Shown one piece after another: positions 17,167-25,797 of a DNA stretch of 64,000 nucleotides. This DNA comes from Alistipes sp. Zagget8 (GTDB lineage Bacteria; Bacteroidota; Bacteroidia; Bacteroidales; Rikenellaceae), in assembly GCA_001941065.1 (NCBI GenBank), contig MSHJ01000016.1, forward strand, positions 62,001 to 126,000, read 5' to 3'. The position numbers and the translations under genes are program-made. Within the stretch, counting starts at the first letter, position 1, and every line of letters begins with the position of its first letter. The notes beneath the pieces were generated by a model that searched no databases, was not told the origin of the DNA, and saw nothing but the letters and a program-made list of their open reading frames with translations.

Positions 17167-17196
17167 AAAAAAGGACCGTCCGGGGGACGGTCCTTT
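17167..17196 (-). terminator. Rho-independent terminator of adk
   Basis: On the minus strand AAAGGACCGTCC/GGACGGTCCTTT (12 bp, loop of three C) is followed by a run of T (plus-strand A at 17167-17172). It lies 28 bp after the adk stop. Confidence 0.85.
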
Positions 17197-17224
17197 CAAG
17201 GTTTCTTCCGGAGTGACGCGCCGG

Positions 17225-17800
17225 TTATTTCAATCCGCCGATCACGTCTGCGATGCGGGCGAATACCTCCTCCATCGTTCCGGTCCCGTTCACCGAGGCA
17301 TACTTGCCCTGCGCGGCGTAGTACTCCGCCACGACGGCCGTCTGCATGCGGTAGACGTCCAGCCGTCCGCGAATCACCTCCTCCGAAGCGTCGTCGGCAC
17401 GGCCCGAGTCCTTGCCGCGCAGCAGGATGCGGCGCACCAGCTCCTCCTCCGGGACATGGATGTCCACCATGATGTCGACCTGCAGTCCGTGTTTGGCGAG
17501 GATTTTGTCGAACTCCTCCGCCTGAACCGTCGTGCGGGGAAACCCGTCGAAGATACAGCCGCGTGCGTTCATGTGCTCGGTGACGTAGTGCTCGATCATG
17601 CCGATCACAATCTCGTCGGGGGCCAGCCTGCCCTCGCGGATGTACTCCTCCATGCTGCGTCCCAGCTCCGTGCCGCTGCGGATTTCGCTGCGAATCACCT
17701 CGCCGGTCGAAACATGGTCGATCCCGTAGTGCTCCTTCAGGCGCTGGGCCTGCGTACCTTTGCCGCATCCCGGAGCGCCGAATAAGACGATATTGATCAT
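17225..17800 (-). CDS. adk: Adenylate kinase (short form)
   Basis: This 191-aa enzyme converts ATP and AMP to two ADP. The start is ATG at 17800 (MINIVLFGAPGCGKGTQAQR), because the P-loop GAPGCGKGTQ must be close to the N-terminus; an in-frame ATG 42 bp upstream would add a non-conserved tail. AMP-binding residues are in STGEVIRSEIRSGTELG, and FDGFPRTTVQAEEFD is typical. The LID is the short type without zinc ligands (DASEEVIRGRLDVYR), usual in this phylum. It is divergent from thiL, with a -7-like TATTTTTG (17839-17832) on the minus strand as its likely promoter. Confidence 0.96.
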   Translation of the reverse strand: MINIVLFGAPGCGKGTQAQRLKEHYGIDHVSTGEVIRSEIRSGTELGRSMEEYIREGRLAPDEIVIGMIEHYVTEHMNARGCIFDGFPRTTVQAEEFDKILAKHGLQVDIMVDIHVPEEELVRRILLRGKDSGRADDASEEVIRGRLDVYRMQTAVVAEYYAAQGKYASVNGTGTMEEVFARIADVIGGLK

Positions 17801-17847
17801 AACTAACCCTTTTTGTGATGATTGAACCGGGCAAAAATACATTATTT

Positions 17848-17879
17848 TTTGGGGAAATCACCGTATTTCCTTAATTTTG
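17848..17879 (+). promoter_or_regulatory. Promoter of thiL
   Basis: TTTG at 17848-17851, 20 bp, then TAATTTTG at 17872-17879. The start would be near 17,886, leaving only about a dozen nucleotides before the ATG at 17898. The divergent adk -7 element lies 9 bp away on the other strand. Confidence 0.75.
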
Positions 17880-17897
17880 TAAAAAATTTCAGTAATT

Positions 17898-18938
17898 ATG
17901 GACCAGAAAAAGCGCACCGAGATCGCTTCGCTCGGACAATTCGGCCTCATCGACCTGCTGACCAAGGACTTTTCCGCCAAGAACGCCTCGACGCTCAAGG
18001 GGGTCGGCGACGATGCCGCCGTGATCGCCCCGGCACGCGGCGAAGCGGTGCTCTGCACGACCGACTCGTTCTACGAAGGCGTGGATTTCGACCTCACCTA
18101 TTTCCCGCTCAAACACCTGGGTTACAAGGTTGTGACGGCCGGCATCAGCGACATTCTGGCCATGAACGCCCTTCCGGCGCAGCTCACCGTGTCGCTCGGG
18201 GTCTCGGCGAAACTGCCCGTCGAGGCCTTGCAGGACCTCTATGAAGGCATCGCCTTCGCCTGCAACGAACAAGGCGTCGACCTCGTGGGCGGCGACACGC
18301 GGGCCTCAATGACCGGACTGGTCATCACCGTCACCACGCTGGGACATGCCAAAAAAGACAAGGTGGTCTACCGCGGCGGCGCACGGCAGAACGACCTGAT
18401 CTGCATCACGGGCAACCTCGGGGCCGCCTACATGGGCCTGCAGCTGCTCGAACGCGAAAAACGGGTGCTGGCCGACGTGGAAAACCCCGAACCGCAGTTC
18501 AAGGGGTATGAATACCTGCTGGAAAAATACCTGAAACCGCGTCCCCGCACCGACATCGTAGAGGCGCTGGCGGCGGAGAAGATCGTCCCGACGTCGATGA
18601 TCGACCTCTCGGACGGACTCGCCAGCGACCTGATGCAGCTCTGCAAATCGTCCGCCTGCGGGGCCCGCATCTACCTCGAGCGCATTCCGATCGCGAAGCA
18701 GACCACGGCCCTCGCCGAGGAGATGCACGCCGATCCGGTCGTTGCGGCCCTGAACGGCGGCGAGGACTACGAACTGCTCTTCACGGTTCCGCTGTCGATG
18801 CAGGAGCAGATTATGAAATCGGGTCTCGTGGACGTGATCGGCCACATCACCCCCGAATCCACGGGCTGCTACCTCGTGACGCCCGACGGCGCCGAGATCA
18901 AACTCAAGGCGCAGGGATTTCCCAATAATGCCCAATAA
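17898..18938 (+). CDS. thiL: Thiamine-monophosphate kinase
   Basis: This 346-aa enzyme phosphorylates thiamine monophosphate to thiamine diphosphate. It has the PurM-like ATP-binding N domain with KGVGDDAAVIAP (residues 34-45, metal-binding Asp pair), TTDSFYEGVDFDLTYFPLKH, DLVGGDTRASMTGLVITVTT, and the C-terminal MIDLSDGLASDLMQLC and ALNGGEDYELLFTVPLSMQE motifs. All family metal and phosphate ligands that I can recognise are present. It is monocistronic, with its own promoter, and no other thiamine gene is nearby. Confidence 0.94.
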   Translation: MDQKKRTEIASLGQFGLIDLLTKDFSAKNASTLKGVGDDAAVIAPARGEAVLCTTDSFYEGVDFDLTYFPLKHLGYKVVTAGISDILAMNALPAQLTVSLGVSAKLPVEALQDLYEGIAFACNEQGVDLVGGDTRASMTGLVITVTTLGHAKKDKVVYRGGARQNDLICITGNLGAAYMGLQLLEREKRVLADVENPEPQFKGYEYLLEKYLKPRPRTDIVEALAAEKIVPTSMIDLSDGLASDLMQLCKSSACGARIYLERIPIAKQTTALAEEMHADPVVAALNGGEDYELLFTVPLSMQEQIMKSGLVDVIGHITPESTGCYLVTPDGAEIKLKAQGFPNNAQ

Positions 18939-18939
18939 T

Positions 18940-19095
18940 CCGGTCGCATGCGATAAGTCCCTCCCGAGGGAGGGGTTTACGGAGCAAGCTCCGTTTCTGC
19001 TATGGCGGCTCGGCAATTCGCAAGCGATTGCTCTCGCCTGTCACCGCAGTTGGGGTGGGGTCAGACTTACAAACACGGCGGATACGCCGTGAATA
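18940..19095 (+). repeat. Dispersed intergenic repeat, copy A (interrupted)
   Basis: Copy A begins CCGGTCGCATGCGATAAG and forms the hairpin CCCTCCC/GGGAGGG; it resumes at GGGGTGGGGTCAGACTTA and ends with a second hairpin ACGGCG/CGCCGT. Related copies are at 33,535 and 39,342. About 70 bp of extra sequence (18979-19048) separates its halves. It lies upstream of the rpsF promoter. Confidence 0.65.
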
Positions 19096-19128
19096 TCAGC
19101 GTTAAAAAGCGGAAAGAGTTCGAAAAAA

Positions 19129-19159
19129 TTTGTTATTTCTCGATTTCTTCCTATCTTTG
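19129..19159 (+). promoter_or_regulatory. Promoter of the rpsF-rpsR-rplI operon
   Basis: TTTG at 19129-19132, 19-bp spacer, TATCTTTG at 19152-19159. The predicted start near 19,166 gives a leader of about 34 nt. Confidence 0.85.
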
Positions 19160-19199
19160 CGGTCCCTTTGGGGATTTAATTATAACCAATTAAACGATT

Positions 19200-19544
19200 A
19201 TGAACAATTACGAAACCGTTTTCATTGTCACGCCGGTTCTGTCCGATGCTCAGGTACAGGAAGTCGCTGACAAATTCCAGGGTGTCATCACCGAGAACGG
19301 CGGTCAGATCGTGAACAAGGAGTCGTGGGGCCTTCGCAAGCTCGCCTATCCTATTCAGAAAAAGACCACCGGTTTCTATTTCCTGGTAGAGTTCACGGGC
19401 GAAGGCCCGATCATCAACGCTCTCGAGACGCAGTACCGCCGCGACGAGCGCGTGATCCGTTTCTTAACTTTCAAGCAGGACAAGTTCGCCGTAGAGTACT
19501 CGGAGAAGCGTCGTGCGAAACTTTCTAACAAGCAGGAGGAGTAA
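19200..19544 (+). CDS. rpsF: 30S ribosomal protein S6
   Basis: This 114-aa protein starts [20 protein letters not shown] and contains [20 protein letters not shown], the beta-strand region of S6; [20 protein letters not shown] follows. S6 binds S18 and the central domain of 16S rRNA. It heads the conserved rpsF-rpsR-rplI operon with a consensus promoter 41 bp upstream. The stop is 3 bp before rpsR. Confidence 0.97.
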   Translation: MNNYETVFIVTPVLSDAQVQEVADKFQGVITENGGQIVNKESWGLRKLAYPIQKKTTGFYFLVEFTGEGPIINALETQYRRDERVIRFLTFKQDKFAVEYSEKRRAKLSNKQEE

Positions 19545-19547
19545 ACC

Positions 19548-19826
19548 ATGGCACAGGACAACAAAGCACAGTCGGAAATCCGCTACCTGAACCCGGTATC
19601 GGTAGACGTCAAGAAGAAGAAATACTGCCGTTTCAAGAAACTCGGCATCAAATACGTGGACTATAAGGACGGGGAGTTCCTGAAGAAATTCCTCAACGAG
19701 CAGGGCAAGATTCTTCCCCGCCGCCTGACGGGTACCTCGCAGAAATTCCAGAAGAAGGTCGCACAGGCCGTGAAGCGTGCGCGTCACCTCGCCATCCTGC
19801 CCTTCGTAACCGATTGCATGAAATAA
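19548..19826 (+). CDS. rpsR: 30S ribosomal protein S18
   Basis: This 92-aa basic protein contains [20 protein letters not shown] and the conserved core [20 protein letters not shown], then [13 protein letters not shown]. The order S6-S18-L9 is the normal one. The ATG is preceded by GGAGGAG in the end of rpsF. Confidence 0.97.
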   Translation: MAQDNKAQSEIRYLNPVSVDVKKKKYCRFKKLGIKYVDYKDGEFLKKFLNEQGKILPRRLTGTSQKFQKKVAQAVKRARHLAILPFVTDCMK

Positions 19827-19844
19827 TTAAAAGGAGGACAAGAC

Positions 19845-20285
19845 ATGGAAGTTATTCTGATCAAAGATATGGAGAACCTGGGCTACGCCAACGACATCGT
19901 GACCGTTAAGCCCGGTTATGCGAACAACTACCTGATTCCCCAGGGCTACGCCAAGGCCGCCACGGCTTCGGCCAAGAAAGTTCTCGCCGAGAACCTCCGC
20001 CAGCGTGCCCACAAGGACGCCAAGATTCTGGCCGACGCACAGGCGCTGGCCGAGACGATCTCGAACCTGCCGCTGTCGCTGGCCGTGAAGGCCGAGGAGG
20101 GCAAACTCTTCGGTACGGTTACCGCTACGGACCTGGCCGAGGCGCTCGCTGCCAAGGGCATCACCGTAGACCGCAAGCAGATCAGCGTCGACGCTATCAA
20201 GACCGTCGGCGAGTTCGAGGCTGCCGCCCGCCTGCACAAGGAGGTCAAGGCCGTAATCAAGTTCACGGTCACCGCTGCCGAGTAA
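19845..20285 (+). CDS. rplI: 50S ribosomal protein L9
   Basis: This 146-aa protein starts MEVILIKDMENLGYANDIVT, followed by the N-domain motif KPGYANNYLIPQGYA that binds 23S rRNA; a long connecting helix and the C-terminal domain (residues 75-146) follow. An AAGGAGG-like site precedes the ATG. It closes the operon, with a terminator 18 bp downstream. Confidence 0.97.
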   Translation: MEVILIKDMENLGYANDIVTVKPGYANNYLIPQGYAKAATASAKKVLAENLRQRAHKDAKILADAQALAETISNLPLSLAVKAEEGKLFGTVTATDLAEALAAKGITVDRKQISVDAIKTVGEFEAAARLHKEVKAVIKFTVTAAE

Positions 20286-20302
20286 CGCATACGATCTCAC
20301 AC

Positions 20303-20339
20303 GAAAAAGAGCTTTCCTTAGAGGGAAGCTCTTTTTTTG
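20303..20339 (+). terminator. Rho-independent terminator of rplI
   Basis: AAAGAGCTTTCC/GGGAAGCTCTTT forms a 12-bp stem (one T-G pair) with loop TTAGA, followed by seven T. Confidence 0.88.
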
Positions 20340-20399
20340 ATTGCGCTGCGGAGAGGCAGCGGGAATCAGGTACCGAGGTGCAAAATGCTGCCGCAGCCC

Positions 20400-21317
20400 T
20401 TAAGACGGGCTTCTTAAGCCCGTGGGATGTTTCGGTTTGACCGTATAGGAGCGGAGCACCAATCCCACGCCCGCGAAGATCACCAGCGCGAAAATCACCG
20501 TATCCACATGCAGTTTGTCGAGTCCCATCGCGACCGAGATGGCGATGGCCAGCACGGGCTGCAGATAGGTGTAGATGCTCGACACGGTGGCCGGGACCGT
20601 CTTGAGCGCATAGTTGAGCATCAGGTTGGGCAGATAGGTCGGCACGACCAGCACGAACAGCGCCGGAAAGAGGGCGTGTTGGGCAATGGCCGCAAAATCG
20701 GTGTGCACGATGGGTCCGATGCCGAGCGGCAGCGCCATGACGGCTGCGGCGCAATAAGCCCAGCGGAGCACGGTCGTGATGCGGTATTTGGCGATCAGGC
20801 GTTTGAACCACACCATATATAAAGAGGTGACGCAGGCGCAGAGGAAGATCATCACGTTACCCCACAGGTGCGAATGCGCATGGGCCGACGAGGCGCCCGC
20901 CAGCACCACCGCCACGGCTCCGCCCATCCCGAGCACAAGCCCCGCAATCTTGAGTTTCGTGAACCGGTCCATGCCCAGCAGCACCGAAAGCACCAGCACC
21001 AGCAGCGGCACGATGGTGTCGATGATCGAACCGTCGATCGGCGAGGTCATCGACAAACCGTACATGATGAAGATTTTGCGCAGCACGCCGATCAGCAGTC
21101 CCGCGCCGATCAGTTTGCGGCCGTCGGCCCAGCTGACCTTCTCGGCCTTCTGCCACAGCAGCGGCACGAGCGACAGCAGGGCCGTGGCTATGAGCGATGC
21201 CGAAACCAACGCCATCGGGTGGATGTAGCGCGGCAGCACCAGGTTGTAAAAGGGGTAATCCATGGCCCAGACGATGTTGCACAGCAACAGGGCCAAATGG
21301 GGTTTCAGTCTGTTCAT
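20400..21317 (-). CDS. DMT-superfamily (EamA) permease
   Basis: This 305-aa protein has ten hydrophobic segments in two EamA repeats, roughly residues 6-140 and 155-290. The N-terminal LLLCNIVWAMDYPFYNLVLP and the start of the second half SHLWGNVMIFLCACVTSLYM are typical of drug/metabolite transporters. The substrate is unknown; members export amino acids, metabolites or drugs. It is convergent with rplI and followed at its own end by the inverted repeat GACGGGCTT/AAGCCCGT, which partly lies inside the last codons and may terminate it. Confidence 0.88.
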   Translation of the reverse strand: MNRLKPHLALLLCNIVWAMDYPFYNLVLPRYIHPMALVSASLIATALLSLVPLLWQKAEKVSWADGRKLIGAGLLIGVLRKIFIMYGLSMTSPIDGSIIDTIVPLLVLVLSVLLGMDRFTKLKIAGLVLGMGGAVAVVLAGASSAHAHSHLWGNVMIFLCACVTSLYMVWFKRLIAKYRITTVLRWAYCAAAVMALPLGIGPIVHTDFAAIAQHALFPALFVLVVPTYLPNLMLNYALKTVPATVSSIYTYLQPVLAIAISVAMGLDKLHVDTVIFALVIFAGVGLVLRSYTVKPKHPTGLRSPS

Positions 21318-21395
21318 CCGTCCGATATTTTATCCGGAGAAAACAAAAACGATGCCCGGATAGAAATAGGCCCTTTTTCCGGAATCCCGGCACAC

Positions 21396-21426
21396 GAAAA
21401 AAGGCTTTTCCCAGCGGAAAAGCCTT
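21396..21426 (-). terminator. Terminator of the DKNYY repeat gene
   Basis: On the minus strand an 11-bp perfect stem AAGGCTTTTCC/GGAAAAGCCTT with a 4-nt loop runs into T6. It lies 24 bp after the stop of the DKNYY gene. Confidence 0.85.
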
Positions 21427-21450
21427 ATATATGAAAACACCCGGGCGGTT

Positions 21451-22101
21451 TTACCGCTGCCGCGGCACCTCGAACGACGCGGGCGAAGCATCGGGAATCA
21501 TCTCGCCCCGGAAATAAACCTTCCACGCATCCTTCGCATAGCCTTTGCCGAGCGTCTGGAACGTGGAGGCCGAAGCGTCCTTCACCGCGCGGCCTTCGAA
21601 AACCACCTTCCAGGGGTCTTTGCCGTAGCCGCCGCCCAGACTGACGAACGACGACGCCGACAGCCCCTCGACCTTCCGGCCCCGGTAATACACCGACCAC
21701 GGGTCCTTGCTGTAGCCGCCTCCGAGGTCCTCCGTCCGGGAGACATTCCCCTGCTGGCGCACCCCGCGCAGGTAGGTGTGCCAGTTATCCTTGCCGTATC
21801 CCCGGCCCAGGCTCTCGAACGACGAGGCCGAAGCCCCTTTCACCTCACGGCCGGCATAGAACACCTTCCAGTTATCCTTGCCGTAACCTCCTCCGAGGTC
21901 GGCGAACGACGAAGCCACGGCTCCTTCGACCTTGCGGCCCTGATACCAGACCGTCCAATCGTCCTTCACATACCCGCGGTGACGCCGCTCCGGGCGCCGC
22001 TGCATCACGCAGTCTTCGGCCGTGCGGGAACTCCCGAAACACAGCGCCCCGGCCGGAAAGGCGGCGAGGGCAACCCACAAAAGCAAAACGAACCTCTTCA
22101 T
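21451..22101 (-). CDS. Exported DKNYY-repeat protein
   Basis: This protein of about 216 aa has a signal peptide (MKRFVLLLWVALAAFPAGAL) and then five to six tandem repeats of about 31 residues with the consensus GYxKDxWxVxYxGRxVxGASASSF, which is the DKNYY family pattern. Function of this family is not established; members are usually exported beta-rich proteins. One unit (YLRGVRQQGNVSRTEDLGG) is degenerate. An ATG three codons upstream is also possible. The gene stands alone with a terminator behind it. Confidence 0.8.
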   Translation of the reverse strand: MKRFVLLLWVALAAFPAGALCFGSSRTAEDCVMQRRPERRHRGYVKDDWTVWYQGRKVEGAVASSFADLGGGYGKDNWKVFYAGREVKGASASSFESLGRGYGKDNWHTYLRGVRQQGNVSRTEDLGGGYSKDPWSVYYRGRKVEGLSASSFVSLGGGYGKDPWKVVFEGRAVKDASASTFQTLGKGYAKDAWKVYFRGEMIPDASPASFEVPRQR

Positions 22102-22159
22102 CGTATTCATCTTTTATTCTAAAGAACCCTCAAATATACCGACTTATTGCCTGACGGCC

Positions 22160-22192
22160 AAAAAAACACCCGCACGAAATTCGTGCGGGTGT
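22160..22192 (-). terminator. Terminator of rpsA
   Basis: Minus strand: ACACCCGCACGAA pairs with TTCGTGCGGGTGT (13 bp, minimal loop) followed by T7 (plus-strand A at 22160-22166). Confidence 0.88.
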
Positions 22193-22240
22193 CCGATTAT
22201 CGGGATACGGGGCAATTACACCCCTCCCCGGATGCGGGGA

Positions 22241-24076
22241 TTACTCCCCGTCCTCTTTCTTTTCAGCGGCTTTCTTGGCCGACTTGGCCTCGGCAGCCTC
22301 CATGGCGCTCTTCAGAGCGGCCAGTCCGGCGATGTCGCCCAGCGTCGTCTTCTCGACCGAAGCGTTGATCTTCTTCACGGTCGATTTCGTAGCGTCGGCA
22401 GCGGCACGCTTCTCGGCCTTCTCGGCAGCGAACGCCTCCTTACGGGCTTCGTCGTAGGTACGCAGGTGCGAGAGGGTGATGCGCTTGGTGGCCTTCGAGA
22501 ACTCGATCACCTTAAAGTCGAGCTTGTCGCCCACCTTCGGCGTCGTGCCGTCCTCTTTCACCAGCTGGCGTGCGGGGCAGAAGCCCTCGATGTTCTCGCC
22601 CAGGGCGACTACGGCACCCTTGTCCGTCAGCTCGGTCACCGTACCCTCGTGAACGCTGTCCACCGAATACTGGTTCTCGAACTCGTTCCAGGGATTCTCT
22701 TCGAGCTGTTTGTGGCCCAGCGAGAGGCGACGGTTTTCCTTGTCAATCTCCAGTACCACGACCTCGATATCGGCGCCTACCGACGTGAACTCGCCGGGAT
22801 GCTTCACCTTCTTGGTCCAGCTGAGGTCCGAAATGTGGATCAGGCCGTCGATGCCCTCCTCGATCTCGACGAACACGCCGAAATTCGTGAAATTACGCAC
22901 CTTGGCGGTGGTCTTCGTGCCTACGGGATACTTGGTCTCGATATTCTCCCAGGGATCGGGCGTGAGCTGCTTGATGCCGAGCGACATCTTGCGCTCGTCG
23001 CGGTCGAGGGTCAGGATGACGGCCTCGACCTCGTCGCCGACCTTCATGAACTCCTGCGCCGAACGCAGGTGCTGGCTCCACGACATCTCCGACACGTGGA
23101 TCAGGCCCTCTACGCCGGGAGCGATCTCCACGAACGCACCGTAATCGGCCATCACGACCATGCGGCCCTTGACCTTGTCGCCGACCTTGAGGTTCTGGTC
23201 GAGCGCCTCCCACGGATGTGCCGTGAGCTGCTTCAGACCCAGCGCGATGCGCTTCTTGGCCTCGTCGAAATCGAGGATCACGACGTTGATCTTCTGATCG
23301 AGCGCCACGATCTCCTCGGGATGGTTCACACGGCCCCACGAGAGGTCGGTGATGTGGATCAGGCCGTCCACGCCGCCCAGGTCGACGAATACGCCGTAGG
23401 AGGTGATGTTCTTGACGGTACCCTCGAGGATCTGTCCCTTCTCGAGCTTGGACATGATGATCTGCTTCTGAGCTTCGAGCTCGGCCTCGATGAGGGCCTT
23501 GTGCGAAACGACCACGTTGCGGAACTCCTGGTTGATCTTGACAACCTTGAACTCCATGGTCTTGTCTACATATACGTCGTAGTCGCGAATGGGTTTCACG
23601 TCGATCTGCGAACCGGGGAGGAATGCCTCGATGCCGAACACGTCGACGATCATACCGCCCTTCGTGCGGCACTTGATGTAACCCTTGATGATCTCGTCCT
23701 TCTCCAGGGCCTCGTTGACACGGTCCCAGCTCTTGAGCTGACGGGCCTTCTTGTGCGAGAGAGCCAGCTGACCGTTCTTGTCCTCGGCCGACTCGACATA
23801 GACTTCGATCTTGTCGCCGACTTTCAGATCGGGGTTGTAGCGGAACTCCGAAATGGAGATCACACCTTCGCTCTTGTAGCCGATGTTCACCAGCACCTCG
23901 CGCTTGGTGACAGCGGTCACGGTACCTTCGACCACTTCGCCGACGTTGACGTTCGAAAGCGTCTTGTCGTAAGCCTCGGTGATCTGGGCCTTGTCCTGGT
24001 CGTAAACGCCCAGGTCGTTTTCAAATGCGTTCCAGTCGAAATCCGCGTTCACGACTCCGTTTTTTACTTCTTCCAT
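22241..24076 (-). CDS. rpsA: 30S ribosomal protein S1
   Basis: This 611-aa protein carries six S1 RNA-binding domains, beginning with VGEVVEGTVTAVTKREVLVN near residue 45; domains 3-6 repeat the forms KVGDKVKGRMVVMADYGAFV and GLIHISDLSW. S1 brings mRNA to the 30S subunit, which matters in this phylum because Shine-Dalgarno use is weak. I start at ATG 24076 (MEEVKNGVVNADFDWNAFEN), the conserved N-terminus, rather than the in-frame ATG at 24130. The C-terminal 55 residues are Lys/Ala/Glu-rich. Confidence 0.95.
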   Translation of the reverse strand: MEEVKNGVVNADFDWNAFENDLGVYDQDKAQITEAYDKTLSNVNVGEVVEGTVTAVTKREVLVNIGYKSEGVISISEFRYNPDLKVGDKIEVYVESAEDKNGQLALSHKKARQLKSWDRVNEALEKDEIIKGYIKCRTKGGMIVDVFGIEAFLPGSQIDVKPIRDYDVYVDKTMEFKVVKINQEFRNVVVSHKALIEAELEAQKQIIMSKLEKGQILEGTVKNITSYGVFVDLGGVDGLIHITDLSWGRVNHPEEIVALDQKINVVILDFDEAKKRIALGLKQLTAHPWEALDQNLKVGDKVKGRMVVMADYGAFVEIAPGVEGLIHVSEMSWSQHLRSAQEFMKVGDEVEAVILTLDRDERKMSLGIKQLTPDPWENIETKYPVGTKTTAKVRNFTNFGVFVEIEEGIDGLIHISDLSWTKKVKHPGEFTSVGADIEVVVLEIDKENRRLSLGHKQLEENPWNEFENQYSVDSVHEGTVTELTDKGAVVALGENIEGFCPARQLVKEDGTTPKVGDKLDFKVIEFSKATKRITLSHLRTYDEARKEAFAAEKAEKRAAADATKSTVKKINASVEKTTLGDIAGLAALKSAMEAAEAKSAKKAAEKKEDGE

Positions 24077-24169
24077 TGTGGAAATTTGTGCGATACAATC
24101 GCTCGTTAATTGATTAATAATAAAACTCATAGCCCCGCCTGCGCATCACATACGCGCACACGAGGGCTA

Positions 24170-24177
24170 CAAAGGTA
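24170..24177 (-). promoter_or_regulatory. Probable -7 element of rpsA
   Basis: On the minus strand TACCTTTG matches TAnnTTTG about 94 bp before the rpsA ATG. A good -33 element at the expected distance is missing, so the call is tentative. Confidence 0.5.
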
Positions 24178-24187
24178 ATACTTTAAA

Positions 24188-24292
24188 TGCAAAATTCATA
24201 ATTCATAATTCACAATTATTCAGTTTGCATCCGAAAAAGACACCAGTAAAGTCCAAAATTGTGAATTATGAATTGTGAATTATGAATTTTTC
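24188..24292. repeat. AT-rich inverted repeat between rpsA and the nucleotidase gene
   Basis: Tandem AATTCATAATTCAC-type units (24190-24218) face the complementary series AATTGTGAATTATGAATTGT (24259-24292), giving a long imperfect hairpin. It reaches into the last codons of the nucleotidase gene. Such repeats are common between genes in this phylum; a bidirectional terminator role is possible. Confidence 0.6.
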
Positions 24293-25704
24293 CTGACCTC
24301 CTGCCGGGGTTTGTTGTCCGGCACCAGGGGACTGTCGTCCTCCAACTCTTCCAGCAGCACATCGGCCACCTTCACGTCGGTGATCTCTCCGTCGGTGTAA
24401 TTCAGGTCGTTGTAATTCTTGTAGACGTAATCGCTGACGGCGATTTTGTAACTCCTGCCTTCGCGCAGTTTCGGGAAACGCACGTCGACGGCGTTGTCCT
24501 TCGCGTCGGTCACGATGACGTAAGGCGTCGTCGCTATCAGGTCGATGCGGTGCGCCTCCTTGCGGTTCTCCTCGTCGTTGTATTTCGAAACGATCATGCG
24601 GCGCATGTCGGCGGGCGTCATCCGCATCACGGCGATCTCGGTTCCGAACGGCTCCAGGTCGTAAATCTTCGCCATCCCCACGCCGCCCTTGCGGATCGAG
24701 TCCAGCCGCACGCCGCCGATGTGGTACATGCCGATGTCGGCATCGGCCTCGTCGGCCACCGCCTCCGCCATCCAGTTTGCCACGCCCCACTTGTCAGCCG
24801 CCCCGGCGAACTCGCCCACGGGTTTGTTCAGCACCGGATCGGCATAGTACCGGTCCACCTCGGCCTGATACAGCGAGTCCGGCGCATATCCGGCCAGCGG
24901 CACCAGCCGATAACCGACGCTTTCGACCTTCTTTCCGCGGAGCTTTATCTCCGTAACGCCCACATTGTTCAGATACTTGCCCGTCTGCGTGAGCAGCGTG
25001 CCGTTTATCAGGGAGTCGATCTCCTGATGCGTATGGCCTCCTATCACCACGTCGAACAGCGTCTCCCGGCCCAACAGCTCCGCGTCACGGTCGTCGCCCA
25101 TGTGCGACACCAGCACCAGCACGTCCACCTTCGGACGCAGCTCGGCGGCATATTTCATCGCCATCTGCTGCGGGTCGGGGAATTCCAGCCCCTTGAAACT
25201 CGCGGCGTTGCCCGCGGGATGCCCGGGCCCTTCGTAGTTGGTCACCACGCCGATGAACCCGACGCGGATGCCGCCCTCCTCGATCACGACGTAAGGCGGC
25301 AGCTGCGGGAAGGTGCAGGTGTCGCTGACCACGTTGGCACAAACGACCTCGAAATCCATGCTGTCGATCATGCGTCCCAGAAAGGCCTGCCCGTGGTCGA
25401 ACTCGTGGTTGCCGAGCGTCCCCACGTCATACCCCAGCCGGTTCATCAGCGCGATCATCGGCATTCCGGGCGCGGGGGTCTTGTCCACATAGGCGTTGCC
25501 GGTCCACCGGTCTCCGGCGTCGACCAGCAGCACCAGCTGCGCCGTATCGCGGCAGGCCTCGACGGCCGCAGCCAGCCGGGGGAAATTCTGGATTTTGGCG
25601 TGCATGTCGTTGGTCGACAGCACGACGAGGGTCCGCTCGCGGGGAGCGCAGGCCGCAGCGACCGCCGCAACGACGATCAGGAGCGTTCGAAACATTTTTT
25701 TCAT
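24280..25704 (-). CDS. 5'-nucleotidase/2',3'-cyclic phosphodiesterase-like metallophosphatase lipoprotein
   Basis: This 474-aa protein has a lipoprotein-type signal with cysteine at residue 19 (AAACAPRER). The N-terminal calcineurin-like domain shows all metal motifs: STNDMHAKI, DAGDRWTG, TLGNHEFDHG, LVSHMGDDRD and IGGHTHQEID. From about residue 295 the C-terminal 5'-nucleotidase domain follows, with YDLEPFGTEIAVMRMTPADM. It would dephosphorylate nucleotides in the periplasm or at the cell surface for salvage. It ends in the AT-rich inverted repeat. A single protein is normal here, although some Bacteroidetes split the two domains. Confidence 0.9.
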   Translation of the reverse strand: MKKMFRTLLIVVAAVAAACAPRERTLVVLSTNDMHAKIQNFPRLAAAVEACRDTAQLVLLVDAGDRWTGNAYVDKTPAPGMPMIALMNRLGYDVGTLGNHEFDHGQAFLGRMIDSMDFEVVCANVVSDTCTFPQLPPYVVIEEGGIRVGFIGVVTNYEGPGHPAGNAASFKGLEFPDPQQMAMKYAAELRPKVDVLVLVSHMGDDRDAELLGRETLFDVVIGGHTHQEIDSLINGTLLTQTGKYLNNVGVTEIKLRGKKVESVGYRLVPLAGYAPDSLYQAEVDRYYADPVLNKPVGEFAGAADKWGVANWMAEAVADEADADIGMYHIGGVRLDSIRKGGVGMAKIYDLEPFGTEIAVMRMTPADMRRMIVSKYNDEENRKEAHRIDLIATTPYVIVTDAKDNAVDVRFPKLREGRSYKIAVSDYVYKNYNDLNYTDGEITDVKVADVLLEELEDDSPLVPDNKPRQEVRKNS

Positions 25705-25739
25705 ATTCGTCGAAACTGTTTTTCTATATCGGGCTATGA

Positions 25740-25771
25740 TTTGTCAAAAGTACAAATAATTCCTATCTTTA
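25740..25771 (+). promoter_or_regulatory. Promoter of the nucleoside kinase gene
   Basis: TTTG at 25740-25743, 20-bp spacer, and TATCTTTA at 25764-25771 (one mismatch in the -7 element). Start near 25,778, 20 bp before the ATG. Confidence 0.7.
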
Positions 25772-25797
25772 CGTACTCTATTTTGTAAAAACCAGCT